Assembly: GCF_008973755.1 (NCBI RefSeq)
Contig: NZ_WBOM01000007.1
Location: 1-64,000, forward strand
Reading direction: 5' to 3'
DNA: 64,000 nucleotides
Source of the DNA: Nitrincola alkalilacustris
GTDB lineage: Bacteria; Pseudomonadota; Gammaproteobacteria; Pseudomonadales; Balneatricaceae
Shown: piece by piece, positions 46,950-56,592 of the stretch
Layout: the number at the start of each line of letters is the position of its first letter
Position numbering within the stretch: position 1 is the first letter of the stretch
Position numbers and translations under genes: made by a program
Notes under the pieces: generated by a model
Databases searched by the model: none
The model's input: only the letters and a program-made list of their open reading frames with translations
What the model was told of the DNA's origin: nothing

Positions 46950-47747
46950 ATGAAAAAAGTTTTGGGTGTGATCGGCGCAGGTGAACTGGCAGGAGCATTT
47001 ATCAGAGCGCTGGGAGTGTCCGGAGCTGTGGGTCGGTTCTATCTTTCCCCCAGAGGCATGCCGATTTCTGAACTATCTGCATCGGCGTCTGATAACCAAG
47101 TGGATGAAGCTGAAAGACTGATACGTCTGGATACCAATCAGTTGGTGGCTGATCAATGCCAGACACTGTTGATTGGTGTTCGCCCTGGTCAGTTGGCAGA
47201 TCTGGCCGCCGAACTGACGCTGACACCTTCGCATCATCTCTTAATACTGGCCGCCGGTGTTACTCATGAGCAACTTGAAAAGATTTTTCATCCTGCCAGA
47301 GTCACCCGTGTCATGGCGGGTCTTGCAGTGGCTGAAGGACACAGCGCGATCAGTATTTATCCCAGTGACGACGTGGCGATGGACCTGCTGTCTCCAGCCT
47401 GTGTCACAGTGGTCAATTTTGATGATGAGCTCAGTTTTGATGCTTCCATTCTGGCTGTCTGCGCCAATGCCTGGTGGCTTGCGCAACTGGATCAGATGAT
47501 CAACTGGATGCACAGCGAGACAGGTATGGCAAAGGAACAGGCCAGAGCCCTGCTGATGGCCAATCATGCCGATGTATCTGTGTTGATCTCATCTCATCCC
47601 GACCAGACACCGGCTCAGATTGCTGATCGAATCGGTTCACCCGGGACGTATACGGCTCAGGGGATGCAGGAGTTGGAGCAGATGGGGTGCCATGAACAGT
47701 GGTGCTGTGTGCTATCCAATATATTGAAAAATATCAAGAATTCATGA
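46950..47747 (+). CDS. ProC-like NAD(P)-binding reductase
   Basis: The 265-aa protein begins KKVLGVIGAGELAGAFIRAL, a Rossmann dinucleotide motif, and has TLLIGVRPGQLADLAAEL and LLILAAGVTHEQLEKIF, both as in pyrroline-5-carboxylate reductases; the C-terminal dimer domain is divergent (GMAKEQARALLMAN). It is probably not the main proline enzyme and may act on a related imine or amino acid. ATG 46950, with AAGGG nine bases upstream, is preferred over ATG 46944. It is divergent from the RpiR regulator. Confidence 0.7.
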   Translation: MKKVLGVIGAGELAGAFIRALGVSGAVGRFYLSPRGMPISELSASASDNQVDEAERLIRLDTNQLVADQCQTLLIGVRPGQLADLAAELTLTPSHHLLILAAGVTHEQLEKIFHPARVTRVMAGLAVAEGHSAISIYPSDDVAMDLLSPACVTVVNFDDELSFDASILAVCANAWWLAQLDQMINWMHSETGMAKEQARALLMANHADVSVLISSHPDQTPAQIADRIGSPGTYTAQGMQELEQMGCHEQWCCVLSNILKNIKNS

Positions 47748-47865
47748 CTATAAACAGCATATCTCCAGATTTTTTCACAGCAAAAAACTTGCCAGAATTG
47801 AACTATTTGCTCTAGTATCGTTCCACTTTGCTTGCATCAGACATGTCATGTTACGGGAATTTTTA

Positions 47866-47898
47866 TTCGTTGAGTGGCATTTTCTGTCACTCAACGAA
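47866..47898 (+). promoter_or_regulatory. 11-bp stem hairpin in the mrp operon leader
   Basis: TTCGTTGAGTG (47866-47876) and CACTCAACGAA (47888-47898) are perfect inverted copies with an 11-bp loop, 21 bp before the mrpA start codon. No T-tract follows, so it is more likely an operator or a leader RNA structure than a terminator of the upstream gene. Confidence 0.45.
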
Positions 47899-47919
47899 CA
47901 CCAGAGGACACGCTAGATT

Positions 47920-50370
47920 ATGCAGTTTGCCGTTTTGTCAGGCTTCCTGCTGGCAGCCCTGACACCCTGGTTGTCCGGGATCTTTCAGCACAGGATCGGG
48001 TGGCTGCTGGCTCTGTTTCCAGCCAGCCTTACCGTGATGTTTCTTGGTTATCTGCCGGAGGTGATGGCAGGCTCCACTGCGGTATTCGAATACGCCTGGA
48101 TACCGGGGATGGATATCTCCCTGACCTTCTTCATTGATGGTCTGTCGCTGCTGTTCGCACTGCTGATCAGCGGTATAGGTACTTTCATCCTCATTTATGC
48201 CGGTGGCTATCTGCAGGGGCATCCCGATCTCGGGCGCTTCTATGTGATCATGCTGTCGTTCATGGTGTCGATGCTTGGTCTGGTACTGAGTGATAACCTG
48301 ATCACGCTGTTTGTCTTCTGGGAGCTGACCAGTATCACCTCCTATATGCTGATCGGCTTCAATCATACCAGTGCGGATGCGCGCAAGGCGGCGCTGCAGG
48401 GCTTGATCGTGACGGTCGGTGGTGGTCTGGCGCTGCTGGCCGGCATGGTGATGCTGGCCGGCATCGGCGGCAGCTATTCGATTCAGGAGCTGCTGCAAGA
48501 GGGTGATCTGATCCGTGAGCACGGGCTCTATCTGCCGATGCTGCTCTGCATCCTGGCTGGTACTTTCACCAAATCCGCGCAGTTCCCGTTCCACTTCTGG
48601 TTGCCTAATGCGATGGCCGCACCGACGCCGGTCAGCGCCTATCTGCATTCGGCCACCATGGTCAAGGCAGGTGTTTATCTGATGGCGCGCCTTCATCCCG
48701 GCCTGGGAGGAACAGAGGCCTGGATACTGATTCTGTCGCTGTTTGGTGCCGTGACCATGTTTGTCGGTGCTTTTATGGCGATTCGCAGCACCAATATCAA
48801 AAAACTGCTCGCCTATTCGACTGTCATGGCGCTGGGTACCCTGACGATGCTGCTGGGTATCGGCACTGAAAAAGCGATGATGGCATTTGCTGCATTTTTG
48901 CTCGCGCACTCTCTTTATAAAGGCGCGCTGTTCATGTTGGCCGGTGCGCTGGATCATGAAACCGGTACCAAGGATGTGACGGTGCTGGGCGGTTTGCGCA
49001 GGAAGATGCCGGTGACCGCGCTGGTGTCCCTGATAGCCGGTCTGTCGCTGGCGGGTGTGCCGCCGCTGTTCGGGTTTGTTGCCAAAGAGCTGATGTTTGA
49101 AGCGGTGATTGCGGCACCTGCCTTGCGCTGGCTGGTGATTCTGCTGGCACTGACGGCCTCCATGATGGTGATTGCGGTGGCGGCGATTGTTGCACTCAAG
49201 CCGTTTATCGGTCCACTCAAGGCAACTCCGAAAGCGCCGCATGAGGCTCCTCTGTCTATGCTGGCCGGTCCCGTGGTGCTGGCGACGCTGTCTCTGATGT
49301 TTGGTCTGCTGCCCTGGTTTGCAGGCTCTGCACTGGTTCAGGCCGGAGCATCTGCGGTCGGCGGCTATCCGATAGAGGTCAGCCTGTCACTCTGGCATGG
49401 CTTCAACCTGCCGCTGTTGATGTCTTTCATCAGTCTGCTGGTGGGTGCTGCGATCTATCATTACTGGGACAGCTTCCGCTCGCGCCTGCAGCCGCTGGAC
49501 CCGATGATTGCAAAAGGTCCGGAAGCGGGTTATTTCAAAATGATGGATGGCCTGGTGTGGTTTGCCGACTGGCAGACACGGATTCTGCAGGATGGCTCAA
49601 TGCGCCACTATCTGCGTGTGATTCTGCTGACATTTGTCGCCCTGACCGGTTATACCCTGATAGCCCGCTACGAGCTGCAGTGGCACTGGAGTCTGGATGT
49701 TCAACTGCATGAGCTGATCATTGCCTTCCTGCTGGTGGCATCGGCGCTGGTGGCCTGCTTTACCCGTTCGCGTCTGGGAGCTGTCGCATCCATGGGGGTT
49801 GTAGGTTTTTCGGTGGCACTGATGTTTATCCTGTTCAGCGCTCCTGATCTGGGAATTACACAGATTCTGGTTGAGACACTGACAGTCATTCTGCTGGTGC
49901 TGGTGCTGTTCAGACTACCGGGATTCGTCAGCCTCTCTTCACCGGGCGAGCGCTTCAGGGATGTGCTGGTGGCGGGTATTACCGGCATTCTGATGACGCT
50001 GCTGGTGATGATCACCATCGATGTACAGTTCTTCCCAAGCATCTCCGGCTACATGATCGAGAACAGCCAGCCGCTGGCCTATGGCCGTAATATCGTGAAC
50101 GTGATTCTGGTCGACTACCGCGCCCTGGATACACTGGGTGAGATCTTTGTACTGGCACTCGCGGCCATGGGCGTTTATGCGATGATCAAGTTCCATCCGG
50201 AAACAGATCCCGGTGCCAACAAGCTGGCTGGTACGCTGATTCTGCCACCGAAAGTGTTGCCGCCCCAGCGTAAGGATGTGAATGGTAATCAGGATCTGGA
50301 GCTGCAGGACAGGATGGATACAGGTGATTCTGCATCCTCTGAGGATGAAACCCGGCGAGGTGATGCATGA
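47920..50370 (+). CDS. mrpA: Na+/H+ antiporter subunit MrpA (MnhA), with fused MrpB-type C-terminus
   Basis: The 816-aa membrane protein is of the complex I NuoL/MrpA type: FFIDGLSLLFALLISGIGTF, the essential glutamate in ITLFVFWELTSITSYMLIGF and lysine in FHFWLPNAMAAPTPVSAYLH (around residue 225). After about residue 650 a C-terminal region resembles MrpB-type helices. Mrp complexes export sodium against protons and support salt and alkali tolerance. It starts the seven-gene mrp operon and overlaps mrpB by 4 bp. Confidence 0.93.
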   Translation: MQFAVLSGFLLAALTPWLSGIFQHRIGWLLALFPASLTVMFLGYLPEVMAGSTAVFEYAWIPGMDISLTFFIDGLSLLFALLISGIGTFILIYAGGYLQGHPDLGRFYVIMLSFMVSMLGLVLSDNLITLFVFWELTSITSYMLIGFNHTSADARKAALQGLIVTVGGGLALLAGMVMLAGIGGSYSIQELLQEGDLIREHGLYLPMLLCILAGTFTKSAQFPFHFWLPNAMAAPTPVSAYLHSATMVKAGVYLMARLHPGLGGTEAWILILSLFGAVTMFVGAFMAIRSTNIKKLLAYSTVMALGTLTMLLGIGTEKAMMAFAAFLLAHSLYKGALFMLAGALDHETGTKDVTVLGGLRRKMPVTALVSLIAGLSLAGVPPLFGFVAKELMFEAVIAAPALRWLVILLALTASMMVIAVAAIVALKPFIGPLKATPKAPHEAPLSMLAGPVVLATLSLMFGLLPWFAGSALVQAGASAVGGYPIEVSLSLWHGFNLPLLMSFISLLVGAAIYHYWDSFRSRLQPLDPMIAKGPEAGYFKMMDGLVWFADWQTRILQDGSMRHYLRVILLTFVALTGYTLIARYELQWHWSLDVQLHELIIAFLLVASALVACFTRSRLGAVASMGVVGFSVALMFILFSAPDLGITQILVETLTVILLVLVLFRLPGFVSLSSPGERFRDVLVAGITGILMTLLVMITIDVQFFPSISGYMIENSQPLAYGRNIVNVILVDYRALDTLGEIFVLALAAMGVYAMIKFHPETDPGANKLAGTLILPPKVLPPQRKDVNGNQDLELQDRMDTGDSASSEDETRRGDA

Positions 50371-50813
50371 GCATGAAACCGATGAATATGAAGCCGGGCA
50401 CGCTGATTCTGCACGCTGCTGCGCGCTTTCTGATCCCGCTGCAACTCCTGTTTTCGCTGTTTCTGCTGTTGCGTGGGCATGATGAACCAGGCGGTGGCTT
50501 TATTGCCGGTCTGGTGGCGGCTGCAGCGTTCAGTCTCTATCTCTTCTCCTTTGGATCTGTGATGACCCGTGATCTGATGAGGGTTGATCCACGGGATCTG
50601 ATCGGAACCGGATTGATTCTGGGCCTGGTCTCGACCCTGCCGGCACTGATACATGGTGAACCATTTCTGACAGCGCAGTGGTGGCCACTGATGTTGCCGG
50701 GAGGCGTTGAGTTGAAGTTATCCACACCGTTGATTTTTGATATAGGTGTCTACCTGACGGTGCTGGGATCTGTCATGACGGCGGTCATCGCCCTGGTCGA
50801 GGCGGAGGAGTAA
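50367..50813 (+). CDS. mrpB: Na+/H+ antiporter subunit MrpB
   Basis: The 148-aa protein has four membrane helices, with [20 protein letters not shown] and [15 protein letters not shown], the family signature. It overlaps the mrpA stop by 4 bp and precedes mrpC by 2 bp. Confidence 0.92.
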   Translation: MSMKPMNMKPGTLILHAAARFLIPLQLLFSLFLLLRGHDEPGGGFIAGLVAAAAFSLYLFSFGSVMTRDLMRVDPRDLIGTGLILGLVSTLPALIHGEPFLTAQWWPLMLPGGVELKLSTPLIFDIGVYLTVLGSVMTAVIALVEAEE

Positions 50814-50815
50814 TT

Positions 50816-51163
50816 ATGGAACCGATACTGGCCATAGTGGTGGGCATTCTCTATGCCTCCGCTATCTACATGATGCTCAGACGCAGCATCGTCAAACTGG
50901 TGATTGGGTTGATGCTGCTGTCCAACGCCGCGAATCTGCTGATTTTTGCTGCAGCCGGTGTGCAACGAGGAGCACCACCCCTGATCCCCATAGGTGCGAT
51001 GCAACCGGAGGGGCTGGTAGCCGACCCCCTGCCTCAGGCACTGATTCTGACCGCAATTGTCATCGCCTTCGGTGTACTTGCGTTTGCCGTGGTACTGATT
51101 CACCGTGCGTATGAAGTCGTGAACGCGGATGACCTGGATAAGATGAAGGATACCGACACGTGA
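50816..51163 (+). CDS. mrpC: Na+/H+ antiporter subunit MrpC
   Basis: The 115-aa NuoK-like protein has three helices ([40 protein letters not shown]) and [20 protein letters not shown]. It overlaps mrpD by 4 bp. Confidence 0.92.
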   Translation: MEPILAIVVGILYASAIYMMLRRSIVKLVIGLMLLSNAANLLIFAAAGVQRGAPPLIPIGAMQPEGLVADPLPQALILTAIVIAFGVLAFAVVLIHRAYEVVNADDLDKMKDTDT

Positions 51164-52668
51164 GACCAGAGGTTGCGCTTCCGATACTGATTCCCCTGTT
51201 CTGTGGTGCGTTGTCGCTGGTTTTCTGGCGTTCGCATCTGTCACAGAGAGTGATTGCGGTGCTGGGTACCTTCGCACTGCTGCTGACCAGCATCTGGCTG
51301 CTTTACAGTGTCTGGCAGTCGGGTATTCTGGTCATGCAGATGGGCAACTGGGCGGCCCCGTTCGGGATCTCGCTGGTAGCGGATCTGCTCAGTGCGATCA
51401 TGGTACTGCTGACCGGTCTGATGGGTTTTTGTATTGCCGTCTATTCACTTGCCACCACCGGTCGCAGTCATGAGCGTTTCGGCTATTACCCGCTGATGCA
51501 TCTGCTGCTGGCAGGGGTCGCCGGCTCCTTCCTGACCGGGGATATCTTCAACCTCTATGTCTGGTTCGAGGTGATGCTGATCGCCTCCTTCGCCCTGCTG
51601 GTGCTGGGTGGTGAACGTTCTCAGATGGAGGGTGCGATCAAGTATGTGACCCTCAACCTGCTGTCATCGGCGATCTTCCTCACCGCTATCGGCCTGCTCT
51701 ACGGACTGGTCGGTACCCTGAACATGGCTGATATCGCGCTCAAGCTGGGTCAGGTGGAGGAGACCGGACTGGTGGATGTGCTGGCGGTGATGTTCATGAT
51801 CGCCTTTGGCATCAAGGCGGCGGCCTTCCCGCTCTTTTTCTGGTTGCCGGCCTCCTATCATACGCCTCCGGTGGCGGTGTCTGCGCTGTTTGCCGGTCTG
51901 CTGACCAAGGTCGGTGTCTATGCGCTGTACAGAGTCTTCACGCTGATCTTCAATCAGAGCCCTGAATTCACCCATAGCCTGTTGCTCTGGGCGGCCGCCT
52001 TCACCATGATCACCGGGGTACTCGGCGCAGCGGCCCAGTTTGAGTTCAGACGTATTCTGTCGTTTCATATCGTCAGCCAGATCGGCTACATGATCATGGG
52101 GCTGGCGCTCTATACGCCTCTGGCAATCATTGGTGGTGTGTTCTACATCACCCACCATATCATCGTCAAAACCAACCTGTTTCTGATCAGTGGTGTCGCG
52201 CATCGTCTATTGGGAACCTATGATCTGAAGAAGCTCGGTGGCCTTTATAAAGAGCGCCCTTTTCTGGCCTTTCTGTTCCTGGTCCCGGCCTTGTCGCTGG
52301 CCGGTCTGCCGCCTCTGTCCGGTTTCTTTGCCAAGTTCATCATTATCCGTGCCGCAATAGAAGTTGAGGCATGGGTCATCACGGCGGTTGCGCTGCTGGT
52401 TGGGCTGCTGACGCTCTATTCGATGATCAAGATCTGGGCCGAAGCCTTCTGGAAGGCAACGCCTGAAGGTGCTGATCTGAGTGTGCTCAGAGGTGAAAAG
52501 CCGGATCGGCAGTTGGTGTTCATGTATCTGCCGATCATTCTGCTGGCCCTGTGTACGCTGTTCATCGGTCTGAATGGCCAGCCGATCTATGAGCTGGCAC
52601 AGACATCTGCCGCGCAGTTGCTTGATCCAAAGATGTATATTGAAGCGGTGCTGGGGGTGCAACCATGA
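51160..52668 (+). CDS. mrpD: Na+/H+ antiporter subunit MrpD
   Basis: The 502-aa protein is a second NuoN/MrpD-type antiporter subunit with about 14 helices: [20 protein letters not shown] carries the conserved glutamate and [20 protein letters not shown] the conserved proline helix. It starts GTG, overlapping mrpC, and overlaps mrpE by 4 bp. The length is normal. Confidence 0.94.
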   Translation: MRPEVALPILIPLFCGALSLVFWRSHLSQRVIAVLGTFALLLTSIWLLYSVWQSGILVMQMGNWAAPFGISLVADLLSAIMVLLTGLMGFCIAVYSLATTGRSHERFGYYPLMHLLLAGVAGSFLTGDIFNLYVWFEVMLIASFALLVLGGERSQMEGAIKYVTLNLLSSAIFLTAIGLLYGLVGTLNMADIALKLGQVEETGLVDVLAVMFMIAFGIKAAAFPLFFWLPASYHTPPVAVSALFAGLLTKVGVYALYRVFTLIFNQSPEFTHSLLLWAAAFTMITGVLGAAAQFEFRRILSFHIVSQIGYMIMGLALYTPLAIIGGVFYITHHIIVKTNLFLISGVAHRLLGTYDLKKLGGLYKERPFLAFLFLVPALSLAGLPPLSGFFAKFIIIRAAIEVEAWVITAVALLVGLLTLYSMIKIWAEAFWKATPEGADLSVLRGEKPDRQLVFMYLPIILLALCTLFIGLNGQPIYELAQTSAAQLLDPKMYIEAVLGVQP

Positions 52669-53138
52669 TGGCCTTCATGTGGAACCTGACGCTGGCTCTG
52701 ATCTGGGTCGTGCTGACAGGCAGCTTCACCGGCTACAACTTTCTGGTCGGCCTGATCTTCGGCTACATGGTACTTGCAGTGATGCAGCGCCATGTGCCGT
52801 TGCTGCATGGCTATACCAGCCGTTTTCCACGCTTGCTGCGGTTTATCGTTTTTTTCTTTGTCGAACTGATGAAAGCCAATTTCAAGGTGGCCTTCGATGT
52901 CGTGACCCCGATCTGGTATATGCGTCCGGGTGTTATCGCCATGCCGCTGGAAGCCAGGACGGAAATGGAGATCACCATGGTCGCCAATCTGATCTCACTG
53001 ACACCGGGTACGCTGAGTCTGGACGTATCAGATGACCGCCGTGTCCTGTTTATCCATGCCATGTTCATGGAAAACGAGGAGGCGTTGTTGAAAGAGCTGA
53101 AGGAGATGGAGCGTCGTGCCCTTGAAATTCTTCGCTGA
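52665..53138 (+). CDS. mrpE: Na+/H+ antiporter subunit MrpE
   Basis: The 157-aa protein has N-terminal helices (WVVLTGSFTGYNFLVGLIFG), then VANLISLTPGTLSLDVSDDR, the soluble domain signature of MrpE. It is unique to Mrp complexes, unlike A and D. The 51 bp to mrpF hold a short gap with its ribosome binding site. Confidence 0.92.
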   Translation: MMAFMWNLTLALIWVVLTGSFTGYNFLVGLIFGYMVLAVMQRHVPLLHGYTSRFPRLLRFIVFFFVELMKANFKVAFDVVTPIWYMRPGVIAMPLEARTEMEITMVANLISLTPGTLSLDVSDDRRVLFIHAMFMENEEALLKELKEMERRALEILR

Positions 53139-53189
53139 CAGAGTGCCTGTGGGCCGAATCTGTCAACGACCTGTTGCAGGAGAGTATCT

Positions 53190-53459
53190 GTGGATATCGT
53201 AATCAAGATCACCTTCGCCATTATGGGCCTGGCGATCCTGGTGGTGTTTGTTCGTCTGGTCAAGGGGCCAACGCTGCCCGATCGTGTCGTGGCGCTTGAG
53301 CTGGTCGCTTCCATCATGGTGGGTTTTATCGGGGTACATGCGATATCTACGGATAAAGCCAGCTTTATTGATGTTGCGATAGTGCTGGCTCTGACGGCGT
53401 TTCTGGCCGCAATAGGCTTTGCACGCTTTCTGGAACGAGGAGGGCCGCGTCATGATTGA
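53190..53459 (+). CDS. mrpF: Na+/H+ antiporter subunit MrpF
   Basis: The 89-aa protein has three helices and the family motif RLVKGPTLPDRVVALELVAS. It starts GTG after AGGAGAGTATCT. It overlaps mrpG by 8 bp. Confidence 0.92.
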   Translation: MDIVIKITFAIMGLAILVVFVRLVKGPTLPDRVVALELVASIMVGFIGVHAISTDKASFIDVAIVLALTAFLAAIGFARFLERGGPRHD

Positions 53460-53889
53460 GATCCTGACCATGATCACCATGCTCGGCAGTGCCCTGTTCA
53501 TGCTGCTGGCAGCACTGGGGATTCTGCGCCTGCCGGATCTGCCGACACGCATGCATGCCAGCACCAAGGCCGGTGCACTGGGCGCGATACTGGTGATGTT
53601 TGCAGTGAGCCTGCACTTTGCTGATGGTGTGGTGGTGGCCAAGTCGATTGCAGTCATACTCTTTATTCTGATCACCGCCCCGGTGGCGGCGCATGCGATC
53701 GGCCGCGCCGGTTATTTCGTTGGTGTGCCGCTTTGGGAGGGGACAGTCAAGGATGAGCTGAAAGAGCGTTACGATCCTGAAACCCATCGACTGTACAGCG
53801 GTCTGGAAACCCCGGAACAGCTTGAAGCCTACAAGAAAAACCTGGATATGAAGCCGCGTATCCGACTCAAGAGCAAGAAGAAAAGCTGA
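53452..53889 (+). CDS. mrpG: Na+/H+ antiporter subunit MrpG
   Basis: The protein starts at ATG 53452 (MIEILTMITMLGSALFMLLA), giving 145 aa; the longer open frame from 53419 lies inside mrpF. RLPDLPTRMHASTKAGALGA is the family signature. The C-terminal 45 residues are charged and unusually lysine-rich. It is the last gene of the operon. Confidence 0.9.
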   Translation: MIEILTMITMLGSALFMLLAALGILRLPDLPTRMHASTKAGALGAILVMFAVSLHFADGVVVAKSIAVILFILITAPVAAHAIGRAGYFVGVPLWEGTVKDELKERYDPETHRLYSGLETPEQLEAYKKNLDMKPRIRLKSKKKS

Positions 53890-53894
53890 GTGAT

Positions 53895-53927
53895 GCTTCA
53901 GATCTGATCAGAAGCCAGATCTGAAGC
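53895..53927. terminator. 12-bp stem between convergent mrpG and pxpC
   Basis: GCTTCAGATCTG (53895-53906) pairs perfectly with CAGATCTGAAGC (53916-53927) over a 9-bp loop. The right arm is inside the pxpC coding end. It has no clear T-tract, so it may act as a roadblock between the two convergent units or be part of a factor-dependent terminator. Confidence 0.5.
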
Positions 53928-54849
53928 GCCGTTGTTCAGCCTGAGCAGCCAGCAGCCCGGTTGCTCTGAAGCGGACAGAGTGGCCCGGCGGACACTGGGC
54001 GAGCCTGGCGCAGGCCAGAGGTGTCAGGGTCCCCAGCCTCGGATAGCCGCCGATGGTCTGGCGATCATTGAGCAATACTATCGGCTGACCATCGGGTGGC
54101 ACCTGTACGGCACCCAGACTGATCCCTTCCGAAATCATGGTTTTCATATGACACTGTAAGACCGGCCCCTTGAGGCGAATGCCCATGCGATCGGCCCGCG
54201 TGTCAACCTGCCAGCCATGATTAAAGGTCTGATACAGACTGTCACCGCGAAACTCTGCTATCTGAGCGCCTGGAATCAGATCCAGCAGGGCCTGCTGGCT
54301 GTAATCGGGATGCTCAGATTCCGGCAGTTGTCTTGCCGGTAGTGAGTCTGGCGTATGTGCTGCAAAGTAGAGTTTGTCATCCTGCCCTATTTTGCTGCCA
54401 TCGCCCTTGTGACCACCCAGCCCATCTCGCGTGACACATGATCTACTGCCCAGAATCATTGCTGCATCAAAACCACCCTTCACTGCCAGATAGGCGCGTA
54501 CACCACTGATCGGCAATCTGAAGCGCAGGATCTGATGGCGCCTCAGGATGATGGTTTGCCATAGGGGGGCTGGCTGCTGGTCAATCGTTGCACCGAGATC
54601 ACCTCCACATATTGCGATCTGGCAGTCATGCTCAGCCTGCAGTTCGAGCCCTCCGAGGGTGATTTCAAGCACACTGTTGCCCCAGGGATTGTCCAGCAGA
54701 CGGTTGGCCCAGGCCCAGGCATGCAGATCTGCCGGCCCGCCCTGAGTAATGCCCAGACGACGAACACCAAAGCGCCCGCTATCCTGCAGCAGTGCCAGTG
54801 GGCCCGCTCGCAGTATGTTCAGATGGCCGGATGTGTGAGTGGTTGTCAT
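53908..54849 (-). CDS. pxpC: 5-oxoprolinase subunit PxpC
   Basis: The 313-aa protein is a biotin-dependent-carboxyltransferase-like subunit (AGPLALLQDSGRFGVRRLGI; TQGGPADLHAWAWANRLL; GGDLGATI). With PxpA and PxpB it hydrolyses 5-oxoproline to glutamate using ATP. It starts 2 bp after pxpB. Confidence 0.93.
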   Translation of the reverse strand: MTTTHTSGHLNILRAGPLALLQDSGRFGVRRLGITQGGPADLHAWAWANRLLDNPWGNSVLEITLGGLELQAEHDCQIAICGGDLGATIDQQPAPLWQTIILRRHQILRFRLPISGVRAYLAVKGGFDAAMILGSRSCVTRDGLGGHKGDGSKIGQDDKLYFAAHTPDSLPARQLPESEHPDYSQQALLDLIPGAQIAEFRGDSLYQTFNHGWQVDTRADRMGIRLKGPVLQCHMKTMISEGISLGAVQVPPDGQPIVLLNDRQTIGGYPRLGTLTPLACARLAQCPPGHSVRFRATGLLAAQAEQRRFRSGF

Positions 54850-54851
54850 GA

Positions 54852-55613
54852 CTACTGAACTCCCCCTTGTACCCTATCCCGTACAACAGGAGTGGGATCA
54901 CCACCGAGGCGAATAAACTCCTCTTTACTGACAGGTATGAAACGCACGGCATCACCAACCTGCAGCAGGCTCATGCCATCACGATCCCGATCGAACAGGC
55001 GAACAGGTGTACGACCGATAAGGTTCCAGCCACCAGGTGAAGCTTGTGGATAAGCTGAGGTCTGGCGTCCGGCAATCGCCACGCTGCCGGCAGGTACCCG
55101 TGTTCTCGGGGTTTCCAGCCGGGGCAGCTCCAGCGCCTCTGGCAGCGATCCCATAAAGGCGAAGCCCGGTGCAAAGCCGAGCGCAAAAACGCGATAAAGA
55201 TGCTCACTGTGAATCTGAATAACTTGTGGATAACCAAGGTTGCTCACCTGCGAGAGGCGCTCCAGCTCTGGTCCGACGCTGATGTCATACCAGACCGGAA
55301 GTTCATGTATCGGCAGATTCTCGGCTGCCTCATCCGGCTGCAGACGGCTCAGAATAGAGGATAGCAGGGCGCGAATCTGCAGCGCATCACGTTGCTGGCA
55401 GTCATAGTGCACCAGAACAGTGGTGTAGGAGGGCACCAGGTCGATCAGATCATCACCGAGTGCAGCCTCACACTCACGCATCAGGGCCGTGATCCAGTTC
55501 ATGTTCGACTCTTCTATGCTGTCGAACAGGCGAATGATCCAGGCATCGATACCGGCATTTTCCAGGCGTGGCAGGGTTGAGCCTGCAGATAGGGTTTCAC
55601 CGTGATCTTTCAT
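54852..55613 (-). CDS. pxpB: 5-oxoprolinase subunit PxpB (KipI family)
   Basis: The protein has the family box [20 protein letters not shown] and [20 protein letters not shown] and [20 protein letters not shown], around residues 150-220. ATG 55613 overlaps the pxpA stop (ATGA) and gives 253 aa; the upstream ATG at 55628 is in pxpA. It resembles B. subtilis KipI but its place beside pxpA and pxpC favours the oxoprolinase role. Confidence 0.93.
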   Translation of the reverse strand: MKDHGETLSAGSTLPRLENAGIDAWIIRLFDSIEESNMNWITALMRECEAALGDDLIDLVPSYTTVLVHYDCQQRDALQIRALLSSILSRLQPDEAAENLPIHELPVWYDISVGPELERLSQVSNLGYPQVIQIHSEHLYRVFALGFAPGFAFMGSLPEALELPRLETPRTRVPAGSVAIAGRQTSAYPQASPGGWNLIGRTPVRLFDRDRDGMSLLQVGDAVRFIPVSKEEFIRLGGDPTPVVRDRVQGGVQ

Positions 55614-56365
55614 ACCGGCTTTTCGCATGCCCTGAGTGCCTGTCGGATCGCCTTGACGGCTGCGATCGACTCCGGATTGTCACCATGTACGCACAGCGTA
55701 TCCGCCTGCAGCAACAGCTCACTACCGTCACTGGCGGTCAGTGGCTGGCGCTGTGCTATGCGTGTTGCCTGCTCAAGAATCAGTTGCGGATCATGATGCA
55801 CGGCACCAGGTTCGCGTCGCGATACCAGGAACCCCTGAGGGTCATAGGCGCGATCGGCAAAGGCTTCGAACCAGAGCGTAATGCCATGCCTGGCTGCGAG
55901 GGCGCGTGCCGGCTCCTGATCACGGGTAGCCATCACCATCAGAGGCAGTTGTGGATCGTAGGCGGCCACTGCACGCATCACGGCTTCGAGCTTTTCCGTA
56001 TCCCGGCTCATATCGTTGTAGAGCGCACCATGCGGCTTGATATAGCTCAGCTGTGTGTTTTCTGCACGACAGAAAGCGGCCAGTGCGCCTGTCTGATACA
56101 GCACCAGATTCTCTATCTCCTGCGCGGAGCAGGCCATGGAGCGGCGGCCAAAACCAATCAGGTCGGGATATCCGGGGTGTGCGCCTATACGCACGCCATG
56201 CTCTTTGGCCAGGCGCACGGTGTAGCGCATGATGTCAGGATCTGATGCGTGGAAACCACAGGCGATATTGGCCAGATCAACATGCGGCATGACATCGGCA
56301 TCCAGTCCCATTTTCCAGGGTCCGACGCTTTCGCCCATATCCGCATTGAGGAGTAGTGAGGGCAT
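55610..56365 (-). CDS. pxpA: 5-oxoprolinase subunit PxpA (LamB/YcsF family)
   Basis: The 251-aa protein starts [19 protein letters not shown] and has [20 protein letters not shown] and [19 protein letters not shown], all family signatures. It opens a leftward pxpABC operon whose promoter region faces the TRAP transporter operon. The unit would turn 5-oxoproline into glutamate. Confidence 0.94.
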   Translation of the reverse strand: MPSLLLNADMGESVGPWKMGLDADVMPHVDLANIACGFHASDPDIMRYTVRLAKEHGVRIGAHPGYPDLIGFGRRSMACSAQEIENLVLYQTGALAAFCRAENTQLSYIKPHGALYNDMSRDTEKLEAVMRAVAAYDPQLPLMVMATRDQEPARALAARHGITLWFEAFADRAYDPQGFLVSRREPGAVHHDPQLILEQATRIAQRQPLTASDGSELLLQADTLCVHGDNPESIAAVKAIRQALRACEKPV

Positions 56366-56456
56366 GGAGATACCTCCTGATTGTTTTTTTATGCCTTGAA
56401 TCTATCAAAACAAATACGATTTGCAAATAAATTATCAATAAAAAGTAAAAAAAATG

Positions 56457-56486
56457 TTGACGTATGTCTCTTAGGTTGCCTAATCT
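56457..56486 (+). promoter_or_regulatory. Predicted dctP promoter with an operator-like inverted repeat
   Basis: TTGACG (56457-56462), 18 bp and TAATCT (56481-56486) form a sigma-70-type promoter. TTAGG-TTG-CCTAA at 56471-56483 overlaps the -10 box and is a likely binding site for the MarR-type regulator encoded at the end of the operon. Confidence 0.5.
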
Positions 56487-56535
56487 TTAACCATGCGTTG
56501 GCATTTTATCGCCTTCGGGCTAAAACTGACGCAGT

Positions 56536-56580
56536 GCTCAATAACAAAAAGCTCAATAACAAAAAGATCAATAACAACAA
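56536..56580 (+). repeat. Three 15-bp tandem repeats directly before dctP
   Basis: GCTCAATAACAAAAA occurs at 56536-56550 and 56551-56565, and a third copy with two changes (GATCAATAACAACAA) ends at 56580, abutting the first ATG of the frame. The repeats lie in the mRNA leader between promoter and start codon, where copy number would set the spacing. Confidence 0.75.
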
Positions 56581-56592
56581 ATGAGGAATCTC

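Noticed and set aside
47866-47898. Sodium riboswitch before mrpA
   Set aside because: Only a simple hairpin is seen; none of the conserved multi-stem structure of known ion riboswitches could be traced.
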